Shown here: positions 45,368 to 53,222 of the stretch, piece by piece | Position numbering within the stretch: position 1 is the stretch's first letter | Layout: every line of letters starts with the position of its first letter | DNA from: Myxococcus eversor | GTDB taxonomy: Bacteria; Myxococcota; Myxococcia; Myxococcales; Myxococcaceae | Direction: 5' to 3' | NCBI RefSeq assembly: GCF_010894455.1 | Contig: NZ_JAAIXY010000010.1 | Location: 88,024 to 152,023, forward strand | Length of the DNA: 64,000 nt | Made by a program: the position numbers and the translations under genes | The notes under the pieces: generated by a model | Told to the model about the DNA's origin: nothing | Database searches by the model: none | The model's input: only the letters and a program-made list of their open reading frames with translations

Positions 45368-45952
45368 TCAGAAGCGTCCGCCGAGTCCCACGACGGCGCG
45401 GTCGTTGACGATGCCGACGGACGGCGTGAGCGTCAGGGGAAGGGAGAAGCCTCCACGTCGGTGCGCCTCGCGTCCCTGGAGTCTCTTCGGTGCACCGGCG
45501 CGCGGCGGTTCCTCCGTGGGGCAGTCCACCTCGCTCCCGGTACACGTGTCGAGTCCCGAGGGGTCGAAGATGGCGATCCCGAGCAGGGCCAACCCGGTGG
45601 CCAGGCCGATGGCCCCGCCGACGGCGACCGGGATTCTGCAGTCCGTCGCTTGCCCGTCCAGGAGGAACGGCACGCAGAAGAGGGCCCCGAAGAGCGCGCC
45701 GCCGCCCGTGGCCAGGATTGGCACCAGCAGGAGGATGAGGGGGAAGTCTCCCTGGGCGTCACCGGTGCTGACCTCCTGCGCTCGCAGCCGGTTGTGCTCC
45801 ACGCGCCCTGGCGGCTGGGGCGCACGTGCCTCCAACAGGCTCAAGGACCGGCGGCCTCCAGAGAAGTCGAAGGCGCGGGGCTGCGCGCGGACCAGGCCAG
45901 GGACCAACAGCACCAGCCACAGTCCGACGAGAACGACGGGGTGTCTTTTCAT
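45368..45952 (-). CDS. Secreted membrane protein, hypothetical
   Basis: The 194-residue protein has a signal peptide (VVLVGLWLVLLVPGLVRAQ), then a charged section and two adjacent hydrophobic helices (FPLILLLVPILATGGGALFGALF, IPVAVGGAIGLATGLALLGIAIF) containing Gly-rich hairpins. A C-terminal segment (LPLTLTPSVGIVNDRAVVGLGGRF) ends in an aromatic, resembling an outer-membrane or surface strand. No family recognised. Confidence 0.55.
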   Translation of the reverse strand: MKRHPVVLVGLWLVLLVPGLVRAQPRAFDFSGGRRSLSLLEARAPQPPGRVEHNRLRAQEVSTGDAQGDFPLILLLVPILATGGGALFGALFCVPFLLDGQATDCRIPVAVGGAIGLATGLALLGIAIFDPSGLDTCTGSEVDCPTEEPPRAGAPKRLQGREAHRRGGFSLPLTLTPSVGIVNDRAVVGLGGRF

Positions 45953-46235
45953 GGGGAGTCTACCGTGAGGTGGCTCCGGCCGGCCACGGCCACTCGAGGG
46001 GTGGCGAGTGCGGCCCCTTGACGTGGGGCGCGCCGGTTTATTCACGCGAGGCCGTGGTGCGGTGCGGTGGGCGCATGGCTCGGCCGGATTTCGGGGAGGC
46101 ACGGGTGCCGGTGCTCTTCCTTCTTCTGCGGCAGGCCTCCATGGTTCAAGCTGAAGAAACTCATGACGGAGCAGGCCACCTGGCTCGACGACCCATCGCG
46201 GGGGAGCGGACCTGGCGCCTGAACGAGGACAGACC

Positions 46236-47264
46236 GTGGAAATCCGACACCTCTCCGCACCCGCCTGGTCGGCGTTCAAATCCTGGCTGCTCAAGCTGCC
46301 CGGCGTGCCCGTCTCCCGCCTCCGGCTCCTGACGGGTGGCTGTCCGGCGGAGGAGCTGCCCGCGCTCGCGAAGGAGCTCAAGCGCGTGCGGGCCGACTTC
46401 AAGAAGCGCCCCAACGAAGTCTCGGCCCCCGCGGACGAGGGACTCCGGAAGGACTACGCGGCGCTCGGCGTGCCCTGGTCCGCGTGGAGCGAGGTGGCAA
46501 GCGAGGTCCAGCGCGACCTGAAGCGCAAACGGTACGCGCGCTGGACGGGGGTGGATGCGCTCGAGTTCCCCGACGGGCCATCCGCCCAGGACCTCGTGAC
46601 GGTCCTGTTGTTCGGAGGCGTGGAGCAGGTACGCCCCCATCTGCTGCGCCGCGCGTCGCTCGCCGCGGGCTCGCTCGAGGCGCTGTGGTGCCGGTGGCTC
46701 GCGGGTCAGCCGCTCGAACCCGAGACGCTGCGCTCGTTCGCGGGTGAGCCGGAGCGACTGGCCGAACCCCTCTACACTCCAGGCCGCGAGGAGGTGCTGC
46801 CGCTGTACTTCGTCGAGCCGGACACCGCCCGCGCCGAGCGTGCGCTGGAGGTCGCCTCGGCCCAGCCAGGCGCGTCCCGGTCGCAACCGCTGATGGACTT
46901 CCTGCGCTCCCTGCTGGGCCTGTGGCGTCAGGAGACTTCGGTGGAGGAGGTGAAGGAGCGCTTCGATGCGAGCATGGCGAGAGTCTCGCCCTCCGAAGTC
47001 GTGCAGTTGATCGCGCCCGCCTATCTGTATGGCCGATACATCGAGGCACTCCCCGCGCACGTGCTGCTGGAGCGGGTGGGCTCGCGGCTGGAGCGCATCG
47101 CCGTGCCTGCCAGGGTCTCCGATGTCCAGCCCGTGATGGAGGCCCTCGCCGCGCTCGAGGAGTTGACGGCGATGGGCCTGGGCCTGCGCGTGGAGCAGGG
47201 GCCCGGGAAGGTCCTCCTCTCCGCACAGGAGCCGGAGGCTGGGGCAGGGGACGAGTTCCTGTAG
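46236..47264 (+). CDS. Hypothetical protein, helical
   Basis: This 342-residue soluble protein starts at GTG with GAGGA upstream. It is rich in Leu, Ala, Arg and Glu with helical repeats (ELKRVRADFKKRP, LRRASLAAGSLEALWCRWLA, PLMDFLRSLLGLWRQETSVEEV). No signal peptide, transmembrane segment or known motif was seen. Codon usage fits the genome, so it is real, but its function is unknown. It converges with the YciI-like gene downstream. Confidence 0.6.
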   Translation: MEIRHLSAPAWSAFKSWLLKLPGVPVSRLRLLTGGCPAEELPALAKELKRVRADFKKRPNEVSAPADEGLRKDYAALGVPWSAWSEVASEVQRDLKRKRYARWTGVDALEFPDGPSAQDLVTVLLFGGVEQVRPHLLRRASLAAGSLEALWCRWLAGQPLEPETLRSFAGEPERLAEPLYTPGREEVLPLYFVEPDTARAERALEVASAQPGASRSQPLMDFLRSLLGLWRQETSVEEVKERFDASMARVSPSEVVQLIAPAYLYGRYIEALPAHVLLERVGSRLERIAVPARVSDVQPVMEALAALEELTAMGLGLRVEQGPGKVLLSAQEPEAGAGDEFL

Positions 47265-47314
47265 CCCCGCCGGAGGACCGGGAATCGCCGCGCGTCTGTC
47301 TCGCCGTGCCGCGG

Positions 47315-47743
47315 CTACGTCGTGCCGGGCTTTTCGCCGAGCCGCTTCGCACGCTCCTCGGCCTCTCCTGGCACGTCGAACTCCGTCGGGTCGAACAGCG
47401 GCCGGAGCTCGACCTCCACCTCCTCGCCGTCTTGCACGAGGAGGCTGAAGGGCGCGCGCCTGGCCCACTCGATGGCCTCGGCGAGCGTCTTGACCTCGAG
47501 CAGGCTGTAGCCGGCGATCAGCTCCTTGGCTTCGGCGAACGGGCCATCGATGACCTTGCACTGGCTCTTGCTGTACCGCACACGCGCGCCATGGCTCATC
47601 GGCGTGAGGCCGGCGAGGTCCAGCAGCACACCGGCCTTCCGCAACTCCTCGTTGAAGTCGTGCATCGCGACCAGCGCCTCGTCGGTCGGCTTCTGGCCTG
47701 CTTCCGATTGCTGGTTCGCCTTCACCATCAGCATGACTTTCAT
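47315..47743 (-). CDS. YciI/DGPF-domain protein
   Basis: The 142-residue protein has the YCII-related signature: MKVMLMVKANQQSE at the start, a VIDGPFAEAKELIAGYSLLEV motif in the middle (DGPF), and EAIEWARRAPF. Such proteins often sit beside ECF sigma factors and have no proven enzyme activity. GGAG precedes ATG 47743; an upstream frame to 47809 is not needed. A second member of the same family lies at 61683-62042. Confidence 0.8.
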   Translation of the reverse strand: MKVMLMVKANQQSEAGQKPTDEALVAMHDFNEELRKAGVLLDLAGLTPMSHGARVRYSKSQCKVIDGPFAEAKELIAGYSLLEVKTLAEAIEWARRAPFSLLVQDGEEVEVELRPLFDPTEFDVPGEAEERAKRLGEKPGTT

Positions 47744-48025
47744 CGCGTGTCTCCTGGTGACTCGGTGGGTTTCTCCGAGGCGACGAACCGTGCGCCGCGA
47801 GATCGACATCCGCGATGCGGATTCTTGCCGCGAGCGAGGGAGGACGTAACGCTCGGATTTTACTCGGACGTCAAGCTTGCCAGCCTGGCTTGAGCCTCCG
47901 AGCGCTGAAGGTCACCGGACCTCCGCGCGGGCAAATCGGAGTCTTCGCGCGATGACGCATCCATGACGGACGGAAGGAACCGCCATGGAACACGGAAGGG
48001 CGGCGTCCTTCATCGTGATGCGCCC

Positions 48026-48559
48026 ATGTCCTCTTCCCGCTCCCGTTTGTTCCCGACGTTCGTCGTCACCGCCGCCGGCCTGCTCCTCGGCGCGTGCAGC
48101 CACTCCACCGCCGCGCAGTCCCTCTCCGTCCGCGAGCTGAACATCGTTGACGAGCACGGCCAGGCGCGCATCCGCATCGGCGCGCCCCTGCCCGACCCGA
48201 AGGGTCTCAAGCGCGCCGTCACGGTCTACGGCCTCCAGTTCATGGACCCGTCTGGTCATGAGATTGGAGGACTTGCGATGATCGACTCCCTCGGCATTCG
48301 CGGGCTGTGCTTCGACAGCGAGGAGGGCTACGAGGCGATGTGCGTCAGCCTCATCCAGGGCCAGCCCAACATCACCTTCCGGCACGACTGGAAGGAGCGC
48401 ATCACCCTGGGCGTGGTGGACGGCATCGCGGGCATCGTCCTCCATGATGCTCAGGGGCAGCCGCGCTTGAAGCTGGAGGTCGACAAGGATGGCGCGACGC
48501 GAATGGTCGGCGCCGCTTCCACCCCCCGGTCCGCAGCGCCAATCCCGGCACCTCATTGA
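48026..48559 (+). CDS. Secreted lipoprotein, hypothetical
   Basis: The 177-residue protein has a lipobox LGAC after FVVTAAGLLLGAC (Cys near residue 20). The body has repeated short strand pairs around polar turns (NIVDEHGQARIRIGAP, GLQFMDPSGHEIGGLAMID, GIVLHDAQGQPRLKLEVD), suggesting a small beta-helix or beta-roll. No family recognised. It stands on its own with a promoter region of about 200 bp upstream. Confidence 0.65.
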   Translation: MSSSRSRLFPTFVVTAAGLLLGACSHSTAAQSLSVRELNIVDEHGQARIRIGAPLPDPKGLKRAVTVYGLQFMDPSGHEIGGLAMIDSLGIRGLCFDSEEGYEAMCVSLIQGQPNITFRHDWKERITLGVVDGIAGIVLHDAQGQPRLKLEVDKDGATRMVGAASTPRSAAPIPAPH

Positions 48560-48642
48560 GGCGGCGGCCCTCGTGTACAGGCACATGCGGTTGTCCTGGT
48601 GTAAGAGTTCTCCGTGCCCCGTCGTGACGGACTCGTGGACTC

Positions 48643-49578
48643 GTGAGACTTCCAGCCATCCCCGCCCCGCTTCTGGCCTTGTTGCTCCTCGTCCCGGTGC
48701 ACTCGCGGGCTGATCCGGCGAAGACCCGGCGGGCCGCCACCGCGCCAGGGCCCGCCGCGCGGCGAGCCGAGCCCACCGTGGCGCTCGACCGTGCGCTCGA
48801 GCGGCGCATGGACGCCATCCTCGCCGAGGAGATGCAACGGCAGGAACTGCCGGGTGCCGTTGTCGCGGTCGTGCGGGGTGGGATGGTCGTCGCGAAGAAG
48901 GGGTACGGCGAGAAGCGCCGGGGCGGTGGTGAGCGGCCGGACTCCGCCACCGTCTTCCACATCGGCTCGCTCTCCAAGGCGCTGGCCGCGGTGGGCGTGC
49001 TGACACTCGTGCAGCGCGGCCAACTCGGCCTGGATGTGCCGGCCGCGCGCTACCTGCCCGAGCTTCCCCCGGCCTGGCGCGCCATCACCGTGCGTCAGTT
49101 CCTGGCGCACTCGAGCGGCATCGGGGACAAGGTCGGCCAACCCGCGACCTGGCAGGAGGCGCTCGCGGGCTACGCCGGGGTGCCGCTCACCTTTGCCCCG
49201 GGCACGCGCACGGACTACACCAACTTCAACTACGCGGTGGTCGGCAGGCTGGTGGAGTCGGCCAGCGGCCGGCCCTTCGTCACCTTCATGCGCGAGGACG
49301 TCTGGGGCCCCGTGGGCATGGTGGACACGGGCTACCCGGCCACCTCGCGCAACCTCGCTACCGGCCACGAGTGGAAGAAGGGAGCCTGGCGGGAGATGCT
49401 CCCCGAGCCCCAAGGACTCTACGGTGTGCCCTCCGGGTTCCTCTCCACGACGCTGGACGACCTGGTGCGGCTGCATGCCGCGCTGGAGCGCAACGTCGCG
49501 CTGGACGCGCGCATCGTGGCGCGGCTGGCGGAGGCGGCCTTCGGGCTCGAGCTGCGCGCGCTTGGTGAAGAGGGCTGA
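48643..49578 (+). CDS. Serine hydrolase, beta-lactamase family, C-terminally truncated
   Basis: The 311-residue protein has a signal peptide and the SxxK motif SLSK (Ser109, Lys112), then YTNFNY as the second motif, with the class C beta-lactamase/DD-peptidase layout. It ends where relatives continue for about 60-80 residues, so the third active-site element (HxG/KTG strand) is missing. GTG start. It is probably a truncated and inactive member of the family; a frameshift or a real short form cannot be told apart here. Confidence 0.6.
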   Translation: MRLPAIPAPLLALLLLVPVHSRADPAKTRRAATAPGPAARRAEPTVALDRALERRMDAILAEEMQRQELPGAVVAVVRGGMVVAKKGYGEKRRGGGERPDSATVFHIGSLSKALAAVGVLTLVQRGQLGLDVPAARYLPELPPAWRAITVRQFLAHSSGIGDKVGQPATWQEALAGYAGVPLTFAPGTRTDYTNFNYAVVGRLVESASGRPFVTFMREDVWGPVGMVDTGYPATSRNLATGHEWKKGAWREMLPEPQGLYGVPSGFLSTTLDDLVRLHAALERNVALDARIVARLAEAAFGLELRALGEEG

Positions 49579-49616
49579 GGTTGGGGAAGTGCCTTCAGCC
49601 CGCCTGACCTGAGGTG

Positions 49617-49817
49617 TCATTTGCAAGTCGTAGAACCGTCGAGGTCCTCGGCGACGAGGACACGAGAGGTGTCGCGACTCTCGCAGCTATCGAGACCTTC
49701 TACTTCCACTTCAGCGACGAAATGGAGCGCTCCTCGATTGCAGGGCTGGTGCCGCTCACATGGATAGTCCATTCCAGCTGAAAGTTGCCATTTGCCTTGC
49801 AATGGGGCTGGCATCAA
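49617..49817 (-). CDS. Small Cys-containing open frame, doubtful
   Basis: A 66-codon minus-strand frame holding four cysteines and an acidic passage (HFVAEVEVEGLDSCESRDTS), with lower G+C than its neighbours. No ribosome-binding site was found, and the only support is composition. The 317-bp gap between 49579 and 49895 holds nothing else that can be supported. Confidence 0.25.
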   Translation of the reverse strand: MMPAPLQGKWQLSAGMDYPCERHQPCNRGALHFVAEVEVEGLDSCESRDTSRVLVAEDLDGSTTCK

Positions 49818-49895
49818 TGGGCGTTCATTGACTTTGCCTGGAGGTTTTGATTATGCATTGAAAGTATTTCGGTTTCCGAAAATGAGGATCGGGTC

Positions 49896-50741
49896 ATGGG
49901 CCAAGCGGGAATGGCAGTCCGTGCAGGTGTCTTGCTGTCTGCAATCACATGGGGTGGATGCGGCGAGGGCACTGGGCCGCAGCCCGAGCAGGCGGTGGAG
50001 GACTTCGGCGTCTCTTCTCAGGCAATCGTCTACGGTGGGCATGACTATCTCTTCGTGACGACTCCCAAGACCTGGCAGGAAGCCAACTCAATCTGCAAGG
50101 TCAGCGGCTATGAGCTCGTGACGCTCAACGACGTCGGCGAAGAGGGCTTTCTGCAGACTCACGAGAGCCGCCTGGGTCTGTACAACTGGTGGATTGGGCT
50201 CAACGACTTGGGGCAAGAGGGTTTCTTTGTCTGGTCCGGAGGGGCCTCCAATTACTGGAATTTTGCTTCGGGTGAGCCCAACAACGACGGTGGGGAGCAC
50301 TGCGTCGCGGATCGCTATCAATGGCTGCCATCGATTACTTCCGAGCAGTGGAATGACTGGCCTTGCGGCAGGACCTTCCCGTTCATCTGCGAAAAGGCCC
50401 AGGTGCCCGAGGCCAGCAATGGTCGCTTCGAATACTCGGCGTCGAGCACCTCCAATGGGACGGTCAATACCAGCAACTACTCAATCTATCTGAGGGCTGG
50501 GCAATTGTTCGTGGTCGGAACATGTGGCGTTGCCGGCGCATCCAACGTGGGTGATACCTATTTGCGAATCAACGGCCCAAATGGACAAGAGGTCGCGAGC
50601 AACGACGACATCAGCGGGGCATGCGGAACGGCATCGAACATCTCGATAGTTGTTCCGACGTCGGGAAACTATGTCATCAAGGCGGGTTGCTATTCGAGCA
50701 GTAGTTGCGGCGGTGTCGTGGCGTATTCCTACTCAAACTAG
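49896..50741 (+). CDS. C-type lectin-domain lipoprotein
   Basis: The 281-residue lipoprotein has lipobox-like TWGGC (Cys22), then a C-type lectin domain (about 45-168) with WIGLND, the EPN sugar-binding motif (127-129), and WND (152-154). EPN with WND normally marks mannose/glucose-type Ca-dependent binding. A C-terminal beta domain (about 170-281) with DTYLRINGPNG and SGNYVIKAGCY resembles a PPC-type module. The gene is clearly lower in G+C than its neighbours, which suggests horizontal acquisition. Probably a surface or secreted carbohydrate-binding protein. Confidence 0.85.
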   Translation: MGQAGMAVRAGVLLSAITWGGCGEGTGPQPEQAVEDFGVSSQAIVYGGHDYLFVTTPKTWQEANSICKVSGYELVTLNDVGEEGFLQTHESRLGLYNWWIGLNDLGQEGFFVWSGGASNYWNFASGEPNNDGGEHCVADRYQWLPSITSEQWNDWPCGRTFPFICEKAQVPEASNGRFEYSASSTSNGTVNTSNYSIYLRAGQLFVVGTCGVAGASNVGDTYLRINGPNGQEVASNDDISGACGTASNISIVVPTSGNYVIKAGCYSSSSCGGVVAYSYSN

Positions 50742-50841
50742 CAGGCTGTTGAAGAAGCCCGGTTTGTAGGCCTGTGGCTGGGTTTCTCATGCCCTCCGCT
50801 CCCAACCTTGTCATCGGAGGAGGCCGGAGGGCGAGGGTCGC

Positions 50842-51807
50842 CTATGTGTCGAGCGGCGCCCGCAATGCTTCATTCGGTGTGGGCGTCCGCCGATACGCGC
50901 CGGGTCCCACGCCCCAGCGACGCTTGAAGGCCTTGCTGAAGGCGGGCGCGCTCGTGTAGCCAGCGCGTTCGGCGATGGCCTCCAGGCTGTCGTCGGACTC
51001 ATGCAGCCACCGCGCGGAGCGGGACATCCGCCAGTTCGACAGGTAGTTCAGGGGCGTCTCCCCCACCAGCGAGTGGAAGCGCGCGGCGAACCCGGAGCGC
51101 GACAGGCCCACGGCCGAGGCCAGCCGCTCCACCGTCCAGGGCGTGCCGGGCTGTTCGTGCATCAGGGCCAGTGCGTTCCCGATGGCCGGGTCCGCCAGCG
51201 CCTTCCACCCCGCCTCCCCAGACCGCGCGAGCAGCGCCTGGGCCCGCAGCGCCTGCACCAGCAGCACGTCCGCCAGACGGCCGACCACCAGGGCGCTTCC
51301 CGGTCCAGGCGCGGCGGTCTCCGCGGAGAGCAACTGCACGGTGGCGGCGAGCAACGGCGTCCTGCCGGACTCCTGCGTGGACAGGTGGATGATGGGCGGG
51401 AATGCCCGCAGCAGCGGGTGCGTGGGGTCCACACCGAACTGGAAGCAGCCGGTGATCAACGTGGTGGTCGCGCCCGGACCTCCCTGCCGGACGGCCGTGC
51501 CCGACGAAGCCCGGAGCTGCTGGTGGGTGATGAAGTCCCGAGGAACCTTCCGGGAGCCGTCATCCAGCACGTGAGCGGTGGCGCGAGGCAGGAGCACCAC
51601 GTCACCCGCGGACACGAACACTGGCTTCGCCACTCCTTCCACCTGGAGGCGCAGTCCTCCCCGCGCCACCACGTAGAAGGATGCATTGACCTTGCGGGGC
51701 AGGCGCATCGCCCACGGCGCACCCATTTCGAAGCGACCGAAGAGCAGCGTCTTGAACCGCAGCGTCTCCAGTACATCGGAAACCACGTCGGTCTTTTCGT
51801 CTGGCAT
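50842..51807 (-). CDS. AraC-family regulator with cupin-type N-terminus
   Basis: The 321-residue protein has a cupin-like sensor (about 25-130: MRLPRKVNASFYVVARGGLRLQV, AGDVVLLPRATAHVL) and a C-terminal AraC DNA-binding domain with WTVERLASAVGLSRSGFAARF and SLEAIAERAGYTSAPAFSKAFKRRWGVGP. It is divergent from a SnoaL-like gene and an NmrA-like oxidoreductase and probably controls them. ATG 51807 is chosen; an in-frame ATG at 51846 would put part of an inverted repeat inside the coding sequence. Confidence 0.87.
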   Translation of the reverse strand: MPDEKTDVVSDVLETLRFKTLLFGRFEMGAPWAMRLPRKVNASFYVVARGGLRLQVEGVAKPVFVSAGDVVLLPRATAHVLDDGSRKVPRDFITHQQLRASSGTAVRQGGPGATTTLITGCFQFGVDPTHPLLRAFPPIIHLSTQESGRTPLLAATVQLLSAETAAPGPGSALVVGRLADVLLVQALRAQALLARSGEAGWKALADPAIGNALALMHEQPGTPWTVERLASAVGLSRSGFAARFHSLVGETPLNYLSNWRMSRSARWLHESDDSLEAIAERAGYTSAPAFSKAFKRRWGVGPGAYRRTPTPNEALRAPLDT

Positions 51808-51810
51808 CGC

Positions 51811-51856
51811 TGGACGCTCTGACAGTTCTTTTGGACGCAGTGACATTGAGCGTCCA
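51811..51856. promoter_or_regulatory. Inverted repeats between AraC and SnoaL genes
   Basis: TGGACGCTC (51811-51819) and its exact complement GAGCGTCCA (51848-51856) are separated by 28 nt, with a further TGGACGC-like copy near 51830. Such spaced half-sites fit AraC-type binding. Confidence 0.5.
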
Positions 51857-51900
51857 TAACGGCATGCACATTCTAGGTCCACCCCTTGATGGAGATTCCC

Positions 51901-52329
51901 ATGGACCTCGCCGTTTCAACCTCGGACCTGCCCCGCCTCATGGACGCGCACCTCGCGCTCATCGGCATGGACGTCGAACGCTGGCTGGGCCTGTTCGCCG
52001 CGGACGCCGTCGTTGAGTTCCCCTACGCGCCCTCGCTCGGCATGCCTTCCCGACTGGAGGGCATCAACGCCATCCGGGCCTACTTCGAGCCCATCACCCA
52101 GCGCTTCCAGGGGCTCACCTTCACGGACGTCCAGCGCTACCCGACCACCGACCCGAACGTCGGATGGATGGAGGTCCACGGCTCGGCGACGTTGCTGCCG
52201 TCACACTTCCACTACGAGCAGGACTACGTGATGCGCCTGCACATCCGCGAGGGGCGCATCGTCCGCTACCGCGAGTACTGGAATCCCCTGGCCGCGCCGG
52301 CGGGAACCTTCGGCAAGGAGCAGGCATGA
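51901..52329 (+). CDS. SnoaL-like (NTF2-fold) protein
   Basis: The 142-residue protein has the NTF2-like/SnoaL alpha+beta pattern: an N-terminal helix with DAHLALIGMDVERWLGLFAADAVVEF, a cone-shaped barrel of strands, and the C-terminal REGRIVRYREYWNP typical of ketosteroid-isomerase-like proteins. GGAG at the right spacing marks ATG 51901. Its stop overlaps the start of the NmrA-like gene (ATGA), so the two form an operon under the AraC regulator. Substrate unknown. Confidence 0.82.
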   Translation: MDLAVSTSDLPRLMDAHLALIGMDVERWLGLFAADAVVEFPYAPSLGMPSRLEGINAIRAYFEPITQRFQGLTFTDVQRYPTTDPNVGWMEVHGSATLLPSHFHYEQDYVMRLHIREGRIVRYREYWNPLAAPAGTFGKEQA

Positions 52330-53177
52330 AGCCGCGCATCCTCGTCACCGGCGCCTCTGGCAACACGGGACGTCCCATCGCGGAAGCACTGGCCTCGGAG
52401 GGGTTCCGGGTGCGGACCGCCACGCGGAGCACGACACCTCCGTTTCCCTCCACCGACCATGTCCGCTTCGACTGGACGGATTCCACCTCCCACGACGCCG
52501 CGGTGGACGGCGTGGACCGGATGTACCTGCTGGTGACCGCGATGGTGGACCCATCCCTCTTCATGATTCCGTTCATCGAACGGGCGTTGGCCAGGGGCGT
52601 GCGGCGCGTCGTCCTGCTCGGCGCCTCCGCCATCGCGGAGGGAAGCCCGGGACTGGGACAGGTGCACCGCTTCCTGCGCGAGCACGCACCAGAGTGGAGC
52701 GTGCTGCAGCCGTCGTGGTTCATGCAGAACTTCTCCAACCCCCAGAACCAGCACGGGGCCAGCGTCCGGCGCGACGGCATGCTGATGACCTCCACGGACA
52801 AGGGGCGCGTCGGGTTCGTGGACGCGGCGGACATCGCGGCGGTCGGCGTCCGCGCGCTCGCGGATGAGCCCTCCCATGACACCGCGCACGTCATCACCGG
52901 CCCCCAGGCACTGAGCTACGACGACATCGCGGCGGAGATGTCCCGGGTGTCGGGTCGCCCCATCCGGCATGTGCATGCGGGCCCGGAGGAGGTACGCCGG
53001 CACATCCAGGAGGGGACGGGCATGCCGGAGGCCTACGCGAACCTGCTCGTGGGCCTGGACATGACCATCCGGGAGGGGGCCGAGGACCGCGTGACGGACA
53101 CCGTGCTGCGCGTCACCGGGCGGGCTCCGCGCACATTCGAAGCCTTCGCCCAGGCCCACGCCGACGTCTGGCGGTGA
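52326..53177 (+). CDS. NmrA-like NAD(P)-binding oxidoreductase
   Basis: The 283-residue Rossmann protein has GASGNTGRPIAEAL (nucleotide motif), a VTAMVDPSLF segment, an ERALARGVRRVVLLGAS strand and a C-terminal TGRAPRTFEAF tail typical of atypical SDR/NmrA (NAD(P)H quinone oxidoreductase-like) proteins. There is no classical YxxxK. ATGA overlap with the SnoaL gene. It is probably a quinone or small-carbonyl reductase or a redox sensor; the substrate is open. Confidence 0.82.
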   Translation: MKPRILVTGASGNTGRPIAEALASEGFRVRTATRSTTPPFPSTDHVRFDWTDSTSHDAAVDGVDRMYLLVTAMVDPSLFMIPFIERALARGVRRVVLLGASAIAEGSPGLGQVHRFLREHAPEWSVLQPSWFMQNFSNPQNQHGASVRRDGMLMTSTDKGRVGFVDAADIAAVGVRALADEPSHDTAHVITGPQALSYDDIAAEMSRVSGRPIRHVHAGPEEVRRHIQEGTGMPEAYANLLVGLDMTIREGAEDRVTDTVLRVTGRAPRTFEAFAQAHADVWR

Positions 53178-53222
53178 CACGACAGGCTGTCGGGTGGAGT
53201 CCGCTCCGGCGAGCGAAACGTG

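Noticed and set aside
50742-50775. CAGGCTGTTGAAGAAG resembles terminal inverted repeats of some insertion sequences
   Set aside because: Only one end is seen, with no transposase remnant or partner repeat nearby; it may be chance or a small scar.
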